Assembly (NCBI GenBank): GCA_036426205.1
Contig: CM071567.1
Span: 289,393,385-289,457,384 of the forward strand
DNA length: 64,000 bases
Direction: 5' to 3'
Source of the DNA: Ascaphus truei
Taxonomy: Eukaryota > Chordata > Amphibia > Anura > Ascaphidae
The notes below the pieces were generated by a model. That model was not told the DNA's origin, made no database searches, and saw only the letters and a program-made list of their open reading frames with translations. Positions 44,893 to 56,179 of the stretch are shown piece after piece. Position 1 is the stretch's first letter, and every line of letters starts with the position of its first letter. The position numbers and the translations under genes were made by a program.

Positions 44893-45996
44893 TTTCTTTG
44901 TTTGTATATTTCTGCTGCAAATCAAATGTATATAGAGCTTTTAGAAAGCATACAATTTTTCCCTTTATCAGAGGTTATTATATTATGTTTTCTAAATACT
45001 CTTTCATATTACAGCCTTAAAAACGCCTTCACATTAACATGCATGCCTGTAAGAGCAGCACACCAGTGAGGAACATGTTTAGTACCCGACAATGTTGGCT
45101 TTAGAAGCCAAGCAGAATTATCAGATGCTAAAACTATTATGGCATTGCGCTCAGACAATTAAAAGAGACGTATAATACAGTATATAAAGGCAATGCTTTT
45201 TTGTATGGTTTAGATTTGCACTACAGGGATATAAACAATGCATTAGGATAAACAGATTGGATAATATTAGGTCTATGTGTTCAGAATATAAAAACAGCAA
45301 CAATCTATTATTTTTCTTAAAGAATGAATAGAAAGCAGGCAGGGATATAACCCGTGCATTTTACTTCCCTTTCTCTTACTAATGTGCACTAGCAGGAGGC
45401 TTCACTATTGATTTAAATTGCTTTCCCTGTATTTGCTTTTAAAGTTGATTAATCCAGTCTTTTAATATATGTGCAATGGCCATTTTACTCAGAGAAATTG
45501 CATGGCTCCAGTGTGCATGGTTCCCTAGGGCCACTCTAAAAATGAGAAAACTGATCTCAGAGGTCATTTCCTTCATCAAATGAAAATAAAACAGAAACAT
45601 TGTTAACTGGTAAAATATGCTTTTCTAAAAGGGCTTTGATCCTAGTCTATCTGCTAAAGTGAAATGTGAAATGTTTTAAGGCTATACATGCACAACCACA
45701 GCAATCCCTATAAATGGTGAATTTTCCCCCAACACAAATTTCATGCGCCTTTGTATCTGCAAGTCATTTTTGTTTGAGACCAAGGCTTTTTCTGCACAAT
45801 CCCAAATCAACAGATTAATGAAAATAAACTGGGGGAAAACGTTTCACTACTTAACAGATTTCTGACAGCAGAATACGCAAATATAAACACTTTTTAAATG
45901 CTCTACTAATAAATGCACCTGAAAATCCAGAGCTTGAATGGAGACTATACATTGAAAGTTATTTCAAGCTGCACTGCATTTACTAACTTACCAGAA
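44893..45996. other. AT-rich DNA, no gene seen
   Basis: No supported features before the tetranucleotide array. Confidence 0.55.
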
Positions 45997-46080
<84 letters not shown>

Positions 46081-46093
46081 TATCTATCTATCT
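45997..46093. repeat. compound microsatellite (TCTA)n(TCAA)n(TCTA)n
   Basis: A TCTA array, then about seven TCAA units (from 46052), then TCTA again. The central switch by one base is consistent with a point change copied by slippage. Confidence 0.95.
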
Positions 46094-46554
46094 TATTCAA
46101 TAATTTAGAGATTTTGGTAGATAACACTATAAGGAGACAGTACAAGATTCCCACAGGTAATTGTAGCTTCCAAGGCAATAGGCTCTCAGGAACTGAGTCA
46201 TCACAAGGTACTAAGGCTCCTATGACCCTAAGGTCTGTCAAGATGATCAAGTTGATGATACCCACAGTATGAAAAGCTTTAACCCCTTCCATGATGGACA
46301 GTCATGCAACATTACATTACATTGCGTTGCAGTTAAAAAATATATATTTTCTGGTTGTGCAAAAACCAGAAAAGGGAGCATGGGAGCTTGTCAGAGTTAT
46401 AGCTCACATTTATTTTCAATCACTGGACCAGCATTTACCTAATTAAAAATAAGACTTTAAATGTTGAGGAAAAATACATTCTGAAAATGAATATATTTTG
46501 TTTCTTACACTGTGCTGATAATGTACACAGTATTGTGCATTAACATTTTACAGG

Positions 46555-46715
46555 AAGAATCGGATGAGTTAACAACCTAATTCTGCTGCCTGAGGCACAG
46601 GAAGATAAAGTGACTTCCCCAAGATCACAAGGAGAGCCGACACAGAGATTTGAACTTGGGTCACCCATGTCATAGTCAGTGTTATTACTACAAAGCTACT
46701 GCTTCAGCGTGGCAT
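46555..46715 (+). mobile_element. MIR-like SINE
   Basis: AAAGTGACTTCCCCAAGATC, ACAAGGAG, AGATTTGAACTTGGGTCACC and GTCAGTGTTATTACTACAAA follow the order of the MIR/L2-type 3' half ('AAGTGACTTGCCCAAGGTCAC..GGATTTGAACCCAGGTCT'). Recognition is from memory. The tRNA-like 5' half with Pol III boxes is not evident. Confidence 0.65.
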
Positions 46716-47165
46716 TTCTTTTATGTGCACATAACACAGACTTTACATACATAAGTAACAAACACTGAGTAGTGATCAGTTGGGACATATTTTTTTACAC
46801 CCTCCAAAATTTAAGAGGGTTAAGAGTGAAATAGCCAAGTATGCAGCAATGTTGATGTCACTTAAAATTACTGTCCATCGTCTCAGATATTCAGCAAAAC
46901 ATATAATGTTGGACAGTGCCAAAATCCCACAACCGCTTGGACCTGTATTTTTATTTGGTATAGAAAATAAATATATAATGTATACATACTGTACAATGCA
47001 TGCTATTTTAATGAGCTACTTCAAAGAAAATATCACTCATTAATATTGCGGTTAACAAATGTTTTGTCTGACAATAAGCATTGCAACAGATTGTAAAAAG
47101 TTGTTTTTATATATGACTTGCAAACCATTCATTTGCTTTGACAGATGGAGTTTGAGGGAATAATT
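46716..47165. other. AT-rich DNA, no gene seen
   Basis: An 87-codon frame (46780-47043) shows no recognisable domain. Confidence 0.5.
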
Positions 47166-47167
47166 CA

Positions 47168-47275
47168 AAATGCTGTGAATTGGCCGATTGCACTGTTATG
47201 AGCCAAAAAAAACCACTGACTTGAATAGGTATTTTTGCCTGATTGTGATGCAATCGGCCAGTTTGCAAGACATTC
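47168..47275. mobile_element. short foldback element (TGGCCGATTGCA ends)
   Basis: TTGGCCGATTGCACTG and TGATGCAATCGGCCAGTTTG are inverted partners about 65 bp apart, with weaker pairing outside. Non-coding. Confidence 0.5.
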
Positions 47276-48400
47276 AAGAACCTTCTTAGTGTGTGAAACT
47301 CAACAACATACTGCTTCTGTTATGGTGACAGGTCAAATAACACATCAAATGACATGAGCAAATGAACACTTGGATTTTGTCTATTTGTAAGGGAATAGGA
47401 CTTGTGCCAAGATGCCTCATTGTGCAGACAAGATAGTGGACTTCATATTATTCTTGTTAAAACAGTTGGAGAATAAATTTATGCCAAATATATATATATA
47501 TATATATTTTTTTAAATGAAGCAGAAAAGGAAACTTCATCAGGCTGACAGAGTATATACATGACAATGTAACTGTGACATTTTCGGGCACTTCATGAACA
47601 TTAGCATAAATACATAAGGAAAATCAGATGTGCTTGGCATAGTTTAACCTGGGAAGATATTGAATTCATATTAAAAATGTATGTGTATATATGTATAATA
47701 TATATATATATATTAATAAAGGATTGTAAAAAAATAGGATAAGATTCAAATTGTAATTCCCGGTTCTAATTGGGATAACATCTTCAAATCGTTACGTCAA
47801 AGCAGATGATACTCTTCATATGCTTCCAGATTTCATTTGCATAAAAAAGGAATATATGTAAGTTCCTGTATTGAATTCTTACTAATGTAATAATAAACAC
47901 ACAGTTAGTAACCTTAAAGTAGCAATCCCGCTATCCAGCAATTCCAGAGCATGGAAACCAGGGGTCTATCAGAACTTTATCATGTTCTTTTTAGCTCTGG
48001 GCAGTCAGTGGAGCTCCGCGGACTCTGGGAGCAAGCAAATTTCATGGGTCCTGTGGGTGAAGAGGAAGCAGTAACGTCATTGGTTGTTATTTCCTATTGA
48101 ACATGGAAGGGAAGGGGAGGGTTAATTCCCCCTTGTGATGCTAACCAGGAGTAGGCAATGTTTGATCATGGTATAAAAATATAAACATCTTCATAGCATA
48201 GGACAGTTCATAAGACTCAGGATTCCAGATAGTCCAATGTTAAACACACTCCCATAGATTGTGCCATTAGCCATATAGGTAAGTCTTATGTGGTGGTCTA
48301 GGTAACCGTGTGTAGGACTGATCACATAAATGAAGTAAATGGATTACTCACTGCTGACCTTGGGGATATCCTGGTCCTGTCCTGCGTGCTCCTACCAAGA
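47276..48400. other. AT-rich DNA with TA microsatellites
   Basis: TA arrays at about 47489-47508 and 47696-47713. No gene. Confidence 0.55.
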
Positions 48401-48727
48401 AACAATTGAAGAGAGTACAGGGAAAACTGCGGCGCATCTGCTGCTGCTGCTGAAGATTGGAAACCACAAACTGCAAACCACAAAATATCCTAGGTGCAAA
48501 AATTTATTTTAGGGCATAGTAACAGCCAAAAATAACACTCTGAGCTCTTTGATAAAGCGTGGGATACCACGTGAAACGCGTCAGAGTGTTCTTTTTGGCT
48601 GTTACTATGCCCTAAAATAAATTTTTGCACCTAGGATATTTTGTGGTTTGCAGTTTGTGGTTTCCAATCTTCAGCAGCAGCAGCAGCAGCAGATGCACCG
48701 CTGTTTTCCCTGTACTCTCTTCAGTTA
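48401..48727. mobile_element. long palindrome with hammerhead-like motif at its tip
   Basis: The arms 48401-48543 and 48581-48727 are nearly perfect inverted repeats of about 143 bp (for example AAAATATCCTAGGTGCAAAA against its complement near 48628-48647). The arms contain CTG x5 on the left and CAG x7 on the right, so the triplet run has changed length on one side. Only about 37 bp separates the arms, and that loop holds most of the hammerhead-like motif. Confidence 0.85.
48545..48586 (+). ncRNA. hammerhead-like motif with T3/A8
   Basis: CTCT (48545-48548), TTGATAAA (48549-48556), helix II GCGTGG/CCACGT with GATA loop (48557-48572), GAAA (48573-48576), CGCG, T, C (48582), AGAG (48583-48586). 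Helix I is CTCT/AGAG. Against the consensus CTGANGA, positions 3 and 8 are T and A, a change that keeps the 3-8 pair. One extra A lies before helix II. The site NUH is GTC. Confidence 0.5.
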
Positions 48728-49800
48728 TTTCCTTTTGAACAGCCAGTGAGTACCTCAGTAACTGAGGGGTCGCCAGTGCTTAAAATAAAGCGGACCCCTT
48801 CCCCCCTCTCCTTGGGTCCAAGGCTGTAGTAAAAGGGGATTAGTGAGGCAGCCTTGCTGCATTCATTGTATACCAAGAAATGTTCTTACCAGCTAAACAA
48901 TTTGGATGTATTACAAACTTTTTGTATATGATTGCAAAGATGTTAATTAGATTGTTTTCGATATATGTGTCAACTAATAGATTATAACCTAAGTTGCCAG
49001 AACAATCTGGAGATCATGCTGGTCTTAACTATCATTACTCCTTACATTGCCTCCTCTTAACCTCTTTGAAATAATAATAAACTCCACACAATTACTTTTT
49101 TGTAAAAGGTTGGAAAAGGTTGCAGCTTTATTAAAATGTTCAGAATTACACAAATGAATTAACTACAGTGCGACCCATACCACCTGATATCTACTATAAC
49201 ACTAAGGCATACCTACATTATATTGCTAAAAAGCATTTTTTTTTTTTTTTTTAAACAGGATAGATTGGTTTGCTGTTTTTCTTTTTATTGTACAATAGAA
49301 TAAAAGTTTTATCCATCTGAAAAATCACCTTCTTTGCAGCTTGTAAATTAACAGGGATTTATATGTAACCATCATTCACAAACAAGAAAGTGTGTAAGTG
49401 AAAAGCAGATGAAAAAGAATATAGGTTATTAAAATATTTTATTTCACTGTCTTTTCTCTGTGCAAATGCTACTGTCTGGAGGTTAAAAAATTGTTAGAAA
49501 AGGCTAATTTAAATGCTCTTTACAATAGTGTTACAGACAGGAACCCTGGAAGAATGTGATAGACTGTGTTCATCTATGATTTACACACCTATTTCATGGT
49601 CATTTTCTTTTGACAAGAACACAGCGGCATAACTGCCGGATAAAGTGCTGATGAAAAGAGTACATAAGTACTTTCCGCTGCAAATCTCCTGTAACACCCC
49701 CTAATATTATCACCCTCAAACTTAAATGGGATCAACTGTGCAACTGGACCATACTCCATCCTGAGACATATTCCGTCCCACTATGAGCAGCCCTTGTTTC
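48728..49800. other. AT-rich DNA, no gene seen
   Basis: T-run at 49239-49252. No supported gene. Confidence 0.55.
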
Positions 49801-49970
49801 CTTGATATTGTATGTTCTCATGAGCAGGGCCATTATTACCTCTCTGTTTCTGCATGTGTGTCCTTATTTGTAGTGTATAACTCTATTTATGTCATTTTGA
49901 CATCTCTGAACCCCCATTGTACCGAGCTGCGGAATATATTGGCGCTTTAGAAATGCACGATAATATTAAA
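49801..49970 (-). repeat. 'aaagcgccaata' dispersed repeat fragment
   Basis: Minus strand of TTGTACCGAGCTGCGGAATA then TATTGGCGCTTTAGAAAT matches the opening of the repeat at 768. Truncated. Confidence 0.55.
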
Positions 49971-50695
49971 ATATGTATACGTATAAACGTTTATTTTAAG
50001 AACAAATGTTGAGAAAATGAAGACTTATATTAGAATATGGAATGTTTTTTTTCCCCCTGACCTTTCTAGCAGAAAATAAGTATGTGTTCTTAGCTTTTAG
50101 GCATTCTGTAAAAAGAAATATTAAATTCAAATGTTGTACTTGAGTAATAGATTTGAAACTTGTAATGTAAAGTTCGAGATGCAGCAGACGTTATCTCCTC
50201 CGTTAACGTGTAATAATGCACACAAAAAACGTGCAAACGCATGCGTTCTTAAAGGAAGCTCGTGTTACCATTGTTTTCAATGGGTCATGGTCTAAAGCCG
50301 TGTTAAATATCTCTGTAGCATAATGAATGCCTCCCTTTAATGGGTGCAACAATGTCTGCTACATCAGTATGTCTACAATGTACATGGTTTGGTCGTACCT
50401 ATGTAGGCTGCTTCTTGAGACATTATTAGCACTTGTCACCAATGTCTAATCAGTAGTTTTCACTGAACACCATTTTTTGGTTTTCCTATTCCTTTGACAT
50501 TGATTTTAAATGATTTCCTCTTCCCCAAAAAAAGTGAATTTACAAAATGAAGGATATATTATTTTTCTTTTAAGCCATACTTACATATCTATCAAGCATA
50601 CAGAAGACTTCAAAGTTTTTTTTTATTGTACAGTATATTTAAATTGAAGAACATCAATAATTATAATGAATGATAATGCACTTCAAAGATTTATG
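49971..50695. other. AT-rich DNA, no gene seen
   Basis: No supported gene. CpG-containing ACGTGCAAACGCATGCG lies near 50228. Confidence 0.5.
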
Positions 50696-50703
50696 CCATA
50701 GGT

Positions 50704-51088
50704 CAGTGGTGCTCAACTTTGGTCCTCAAGTCCCCCGAACAGGTCAGGTTTTAAGGATATTCCAGCTTCAGCACAGGTGTCTAAATGAGTGGTTCGGTCT
50801 TTGACTGTAGAATTATATATAGAACAGAATTGCCTGAGGTATTTTTAATGAGTTAAGGAAAAATCCTCAAAATTGGAACAAAAATTGAGGATTAACTAGC
50901 ACAGGGGTGACCAACTCCAGTCCTCAAGGGCCACCAACAAGCTAGGTTTTCTAAATATTCCTGCTTCAGCACAGGTGAATCAAAGACTGCGCCACTGATT
51001 GAGTCACCTGTGCTGAAACTGGGAAAAGCTTAAAAGCTTACCTGTTGGTTTTTTGGGGGGTTTTGAGGCCTGGATTTGAGCACCCCTG
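50704..51088. mobile_element. family B MITEs, nested or recombined (two left ends, one right end)
   Basis: Left ends at 50704 (CAGTGGTGCTCAACTTTGG) and 50902 (CAGGGGTGACCAACTCCAG); one right end (GATTTGAGCACCCCTG, to 51088). The outer flanks CCATAGGT (50696-50703) and CCATACGT (51089-51096) match at 7 of 8, while the flank of the inner left end does not match. So an outer copy holds a second copy that lost its own right end. Confidence 0.75.
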
Positions 51089-51096
51089 CCATACGT

Positions 51097-51840
51097 TACT
51101 GTCTTAGATAAATCCCTCAAAAAATAACAATAGTGAGATACTTTAGTAAATAACGCTATACTTTTTTGTGCAGTGTTAATGCATCAGTGTTGTTATGTAG
51201 AGTATTTAAATGGCATGAACATACATTTCCATAAAATAGCCTAACAAAGTTTAAAAAGCTTATCTTATTTCAATTACATTAAAAGTACAACCACCCCCCC
51301 ACAATAAAATTCACTAAAACACTGGAAATATTCTGACAAATAATGTCCGATTTAAGAACTGAAACAGGTTTATGGATACTCTTTTAATACTATTGCCATT
51401 TAGAGACGTGCAATTTTTTCATGGAAGTTCATGAGCCGGCGAAATGTGACCTTCCCCCCGGACTGTAATTGCTATGAACTAAGGGTCCTAAAAATACATC
51501 AAATTAAAATCCAATTTTAAAATGACTAGAGGATTATTAATGATTCAAATAAAAAAAAAATACCACAATAATGCCACCACATTATTTCTACCCATGAAAT
51601 ATCTTCTGTTGAGTTGTTAATGAATGATGTAAAATTTGAAATCATCACTGAAACATAATTAGTTGACCCTATATACCAATTAATCTATCCTTCATAAATA
51701 TGTCTCACTGTACAATGTAAAAACACCACATAAATGATATGTCCCCCATGGGGCCAGAACCGTCAGGCTATCAGTTGTTATATAGATTAAAGAAAAAATA
51801 ATATCTTAATACTGTGATCCAACATATAAATATATTGGGT
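51097..51840. other. AT-rich DNA, no gene seen
   Basis: No feature supported. Confidence 0.5.
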
Positions 51841-52122
51841 TCTGAATTTGGACATCATAACTGTTGATACTGGCTTTCAGTAAATTGTATGATTTGTGGA
51901 TTATAGGGGCGTGCAGAATTTGACCACTCCCTGATTAAGCGGCCCTGAGATGCTCTGAAACGTTGGATACCTGTGGCTGTGGATTAAACTCCCTTTTCTT
52001 CATCTATCTGTAGTGTTGTGCCCTACCCTGGTCATTTGATTTTGGTGAAGTATTTTTTTTACATAGTATTTATGGTGTGCTTTCTCTCCCCTTTACTCTC
52101 TTTCTTATAGATAAATTAAAAA

Positions 52123-52125
<3 letters not shown>
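51841..52125 (+). repeat. repeat carrying a hammerhead-like motif
   Basis: CTGTTGATACTGGCTTTCAG and TTGTATGATTTGTGGATTAT (51861-51905) recur at 55228-55275, where the sequence then diverges. The motif at 51928 follows directly. Confidence 0.55.
51928..51967 (+). ncRNA. hammerhead-like motif, decayed
   Basis: TCC (51928-51930), CTGATTA (51931-51937), poorly paired helix II region, GAAACGTT (51957-51964), GGA (51965-51967). Helix I (TCC/GGA) pairs. Position 8 is T and the CGCG step is shortened to CG, so it should be inactive. Confidence 0.35.

Positions 52126-52127
<2 letters not shown>

Positions 52128-52163
<36 letters not shown>
52128..52163. repeat. (AT)n microsatellite
   Basis: A-run followed by about 16 AT units. 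Confidence 0.95.
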
Positions 52164-52166
<3 letters not shown>

Positions 52167-52193
52167 CATAGCCAGTATACACCCATTCATCTA

Positions 52194-52235
52194 CCCTTTG
52201 AGAAAGTCGCTGTTATGTGACGAAACGCGTCAGGG
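52194..52235 (+). ncRNA. hammerhead-like motif with T3/A8
   Basis: CCCT (52194-52197), TTGAGAAA (52198-52205), helix II GTCGC/GTGAC (52206-52210, 52217-52221; one G-T pair) with TGTTAT loop, GAAA (52222-52225), CGCG, T, C (52231), AGGG (52232-52235). All three helices can form. Like the 48545 copy it has T3, A8 and an extra A before helix II. Confidence 0.5.
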
Positions 52236-52560
52236 AGCGTCACTACGTCACTATGTCATTACGCATGCACATGACGGGCCGCATCGAGCATGGATCAACA
52301 TTGCGGCCAACTACCATTGGAGAGCTATCTGAACTCCATAGGATTGGTTTTGATTGTCGGAAGCAGCCTCTGGATTTCTGCACCAGTTTTCATCTTTCTG
52401 CAGCGTCAAGTGAGAGTTGAACTGTGGATCCTGGATGCAGACTGACCAGATTGGCGGTGAAATATATTTCAAATTGCCTTTTTTATACTTACCCTTGTAA
52501 GTGAATTCCACCCACCCCTCCAGCAATAAATGTATGATGTTTTTCGCATGGGGGTGAGGC
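52236..52560 (+). repeat. GC-richer leader-like block after the hammerhead-like motif
   Basis: CACTACGTCACTATGTCATT (repeated CGTCA/GTCAT boxes) and GACGGGCCGCATCGAGCATG lead to CTTGTAAGTGAATTCC near 52493, a donor-like GTAAGT. The order resembles 26272-26610 and suggests another solitary Penelope terminal region, although sequence identity between the two is not obvious. Confidence 0.4.
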
Positions 52561-52637
52561 CTCTCTTTCTTTACTATCTAATATAAATATATATATATAT
52601 ATTATATATATATATATTCGATATATATATATATATA

Positions 52638-53249
52638 CAGAAAAATAGAAGAAAGAAAAGCGCCCGATCCTAGTGTAAATTCAGATTTAAAGGTTTAATT
52701 ATCATGAACGACGATTGCCAACACACACTTTGTCAGTTTAAAATAAGCAATTTATGGGACAAGCCCAATGCACCACGCTGACGTCCAGTTTCATAAGTCT
52801 TCCATCTGCTACAAATGCTAGCTGCTGTGAATCAGCCCTGCTGTGGGATATGCTGCCGGTGCAACCTTTCTCCTTTGCAGGGAAGGAGATGTTTTCTGGC
52901 TGTATTCAATCACCCACCGATCAAGTAGTAGTGTTCCTGCATCCTGCTACTGATCGGTGGGTGATTGAATACAGCCAGAAACATCTACCTTCCCTGCAGA
53001 GAGGAAAGGTGCACGCACGAATCTTCCACAGGCACGCAGCAGCTATTTCCACAGAGGGCTGATGCCAGCGTACATTTGTATGAGATGGAAGACTTGAAAC
53101 CTGGACGTCAGCGTGGTGCATGGGGCTTGTCCCATAAATTGCTTATTTTAAACTGACAGTGTGAGTTGGCAATCGTCTGTTCATGATAATGAAAACCTTG
53201 AAATCTGAATTTACACTAGGATGGCGCTTTTCTTCTTTCTTTTTTTCTT
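52638..53249. mobile_element. 612-bp foldback element
   Basis: Ends AAGAAAGAAAAGCGCCCGAT and ATGGCGCTTTTCTTCTTTCT are inverted; pairing continues inwards through CTAGTGTAAATTCAGATTT, ATAAGCAATTTATGGGACAA and ATCACCCACCGATCA. Arms are about 280 bp with some decay between 52800 and 52870. The loop is short (GTAGTAGTGTTCCTGCATCC region). The left side abuts an AT microsatellite. Confidence 0.82.
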
Positions 53250-53649
53250 AGATATCGTTGGGAGGTGGTGTGATCCAAGAATTAGCTCGAGGACTTCTTA
53301 ATTCATTTTAAGGATTTGTATGGACATCATTTTATATTGTATACATTTTTGTTCAACAATACAAAAGGACTTACTACACACAAATTTTTTATAGGATGTT
53401 TTTCTTTGTTTTATGTTTTGTTGCCACATACATTTTTAAAATTTTTATATTTTTCATATATTTTTCACATTTAGTTTTTTTTTGTTTTTTCACCTTTTAT
53501 ATTGCATTTGCTTGGTTTCCTGCTAATCTTGAAGCATTGTCATATATCGTGTGCGGGATATCATCGGTGTGAGGTCTGTTTTGCAGGGTTATAGGTGTAT
53601 GCTAATAAGGGCGCTGTCTTTTATTTCCATATATATATATATATATATA

Positions 53650-53804
53650 CAGTGGTTGACAAATCACCAAAAAATCTACTCACCACACAAAAAATCTACT
53701 CGCCACCTAGTACCAAACGTGTGCTGCTTGGGCCAATATTTACTCGCCCGGGGGTTAAATCCACTCGCCCGGGGCGAGCAAATGTATAGGTTTGTCGAAC
53801 ACTG
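53650..53804. mobile_element. 155-bp hAT-like MITE in an AT microsatellite
   Basis: CAGTGGTTGACAAA at left and TTTGTCGAACACTG at right are inverted repeats. Both flanks are TATATATA, consistent with an 8-bp duplication but uninformative in a TA array. The interior repeats AAAATCTACTCACCAC / AAAATCTACTCGCCAC and has CTCGCCCGGG twice. Confidence 0.72.
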
Positions 53805-53820
53805 TATATATATATATATA

Positions 53821-54412
53821 GCAAATGGAAATATACCTGTATGCTCATTTGCATGTCTTAGGCAGGTCTACAACCCCACCTTTCACCATTATCATCCAGC
53901 ACACAGCACTTCCACTGCAGCAAGGGATTCTGAGAAATGACATGCAAATGAGCACACAGTGCCACTTTTTGCTTCAAAACCATTTTAAACATGGTTCCCA
54001 ATAGGCTTACGTTTGCTGCATGGTCACAGCTTTAAGCACAGCCAGGGTTAAGATGCATAGCCAGTAAACCCACCCACAGACAGCTGTTTCAACCTTAATG
54101 GGGTTCATCAGTGTGGGGTTGGTTACACAGGCTATGCAAAGCTGAAGCAATGATGATGAGTTGTACCATACTTAGTTAAGTTATGGTGAGTAAAAAAAGT
54201 GAAAAAAACACCCCACAGCAAAGCATATAGCAAATGGAAATATAACTGTATGCTCATTTGCATGTCTTAGGCAGGTCTGCAACCCCACCTTTCACCATTA
54301 TCACACAGCACACAGCACTTCCACTGCAGCAAGAGATTCTGGGAAATGACATGCAAATGAGCACACAGTGCCACTTTTTGCTTCAAAACCATTTTAAACA
54401 TGGTTCCCTATA
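53821..54412 (+). repeat. octamer-containing repeat, tandem copies 409 bp apart
   Basis: GCAAATGGAAATATA starts at 53821 and again at 54230. Each copy contains TGCTCATTTGCATGTC and, inverted, GACATGCAAATGAGCA, i.e. two ATTTGCAT octamers in opposite orientation about 105 bp apart. The first copy is longer (to ~54170); the second stops at a CA microsatellite. A split third copy is at 11020-13010. Confidence 0.75.
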
Positions 54413-54431
54413 CACACACACACACACACAC

Positions 54432-54602
54432 TTAAAAAAAAGTCCAGCAAGGTCTAATTATTAGCACGGACAAAATATATGCAAACATGGAGGGTGTTTA
54501 TTGACCCATAACACAAGGGGTATTATGGGTCAATAAACACCCTCTATTTTTGCATATATTTTGTCTGGCGCTGATAATTAGACCTTTCTGGTGTTTTTTT
54601 TA
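54432..54602. mobile_element. 171-bp foldback element
   Basis: Arms of about 80 bp: GGTCTAATTATTAGC, GACAAAATATATGCAAA and GGGTGTTTATTGACCCATAA at left, with complements at right. The loop is only CACAAGGGG-sized. Left side abuts a CA microsatellite (54412-54431). Confidence 0.85.
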
Positions 54603-54711
54603 TTGTATATTTTTTTCTATCTAGCACAGATACCCACTTGTAGGATAAATACACTTAGTGTGCAGCCATTTTCTAAATGCATAATATATATGTATATATA
54701 TAGATGTATAG

Positions 54712-54768
<57 letters not shown>
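54712..54768. repeat. (GATA)n microsatellite
   Basis: About 14 GATA units. Confidence 0.95.
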
Positions 54769-54771
54769 TTA

Positions 54772-54995
54772 CAGGCGGGCCCCACTCATATGGTGGGTTC
54801 AGTTACAGGACCCTGCCAAAAAGCAGAAATCGCCGAAAAGCAGGACATAGCATTTGTGCGCTCTGCACAAAAAAAAGCTATGTTAACCGGGGATATACCA
54901 TCTCTCCTCCCTCCTGCTCCATCCCAGAGTGCAGAATTGTGCGCATGTGCGGAGTCAGGCGGCCCCTTCTGCGCATGCGCAAAGTCGCATAAATA
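54772..54995. repeat. CpG-rich 'acaggcgggccccactcat' repeat
   Basis: Starts ACAGGCGGGCCCCACTCATA and ends near GCGCATGCGCAAAGTCGC, with ATTGTGCGCATGTGCGGAGT between. The start is one I associate with a frequent frog repeat (recalled). Class unknown. Confidence 0.45.
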
Positions 54996-55221
54996 AATCA
55001 TGACACAGTTCTCCATTTTGGCTTTATTTTTGTTAAATAAATCATGACACAGTGTAATATGTCATGTGTTGTTGTTCATCTGAGATTGTATTTACCTCAT
55101 TTTTAGACCTGCTAAGGAACAGATGATGGTAATTATGTCCTGATATGTAAAACAATACAATTCAAACAGGGTGTACTTTCTTTTTCACACAACTGTATAT
55201 AATAATTCTGCATTTGTACAT

Positions 55222-55290
55222 CGTCACTGTTGATACTGGCTTTCAGTATGTTGTATGATTTGTGATTTATAGGGACTTGAAGAGACTGAA
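55222..55290 (+). repeat. second copy of the 51861 repeat segment
   Basis: CACTGTTGATACTGGCTTTC and TTGTATGATTTGTGATTTAT match 51858-51905 and stop just before where the hammerhead-like motif would be. Confidence 0.6.
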
Positions 55291-56179
55291 CAGTTATATC
55301 TACTTCTCTATCTACTTTTTTTCTCGACTGTGCCTCTGGTTCTCTCTGTCTCTTTTATGTATATGCCTATCCCATGCTGGCAGTGTATATCACATCTGAA
55401 AGTCAACACTACTTCATACTGTAGATAGCCTCTGGTAACAGGGAGATTTCTGAGACATAACTGCTTTTGAGTTCTGATCCGTACTTGGCAGGATAAATGC
55501 CAAAGGATTGTTGTACAGTGCCATCTTATTTTACAATTATGTTTGTTAAAATAACTTGAATAGTAGAAATTCCTAGCATTAATAAAAGAATTCATCACCA
55601 TTTGTTCTGCTTGGGTACAGGGGGTCAAAGTATGATTTGCTTTAGTAAACAACTGTACTGTTAATATATGCAACTTTGAAACGGATTACTGATTACACTT
55701 AATAGTGGTACACTAATTAATCTAAATTAAAGTCGCTTTTGAAATAGGTCACATCAAAGTTTAACCCAAAGTATTATCTTTCAAATAGAGATAGGAAAAG
55801 TGTTATTTTAGTGTCCAATCTGAGTTAACAACATTTCCAAGTATTATATTCTTACAGGTTGGTAAAACATCTCAACTTCCCAAGAACTGAAGTAGTCACG
55901 GGCAAGAGTTCTGCTTTACCCAAAACAATGGAAATACACCAATACATATTTAATACATTGGGACCTACTAATTAAAATATGATCATTTGCATCTCATCAT
56001 ATTCATTTTGCCCTAATCTCATTTATAAACTGGCTTTTCATGACCCACTTTGGTTCAATGCTACTGTACATGCATATGTTGTATCCAAATAAGGACAACT
56101 CGCAAAGTTATGTTTTCTAGAGGCTTTCATTAGGCTAAGAGTTTGCAGAAGTCACAGCCAGAAATCTAGGATCTGACTA
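55291..56179. other. AT-rich DNA, no gene seen
   Basis: A 121-codon minus-strand frame (55308-55673) shows no recognisable domain; Leu/Lys/His composition without conserved motif. Confidence 0.5.

Noticed and set aside
55308..55673. 121-codon minus-strand frame
   Set aside because: No recognised motif and AT-rich context; a chance frame is most likely.
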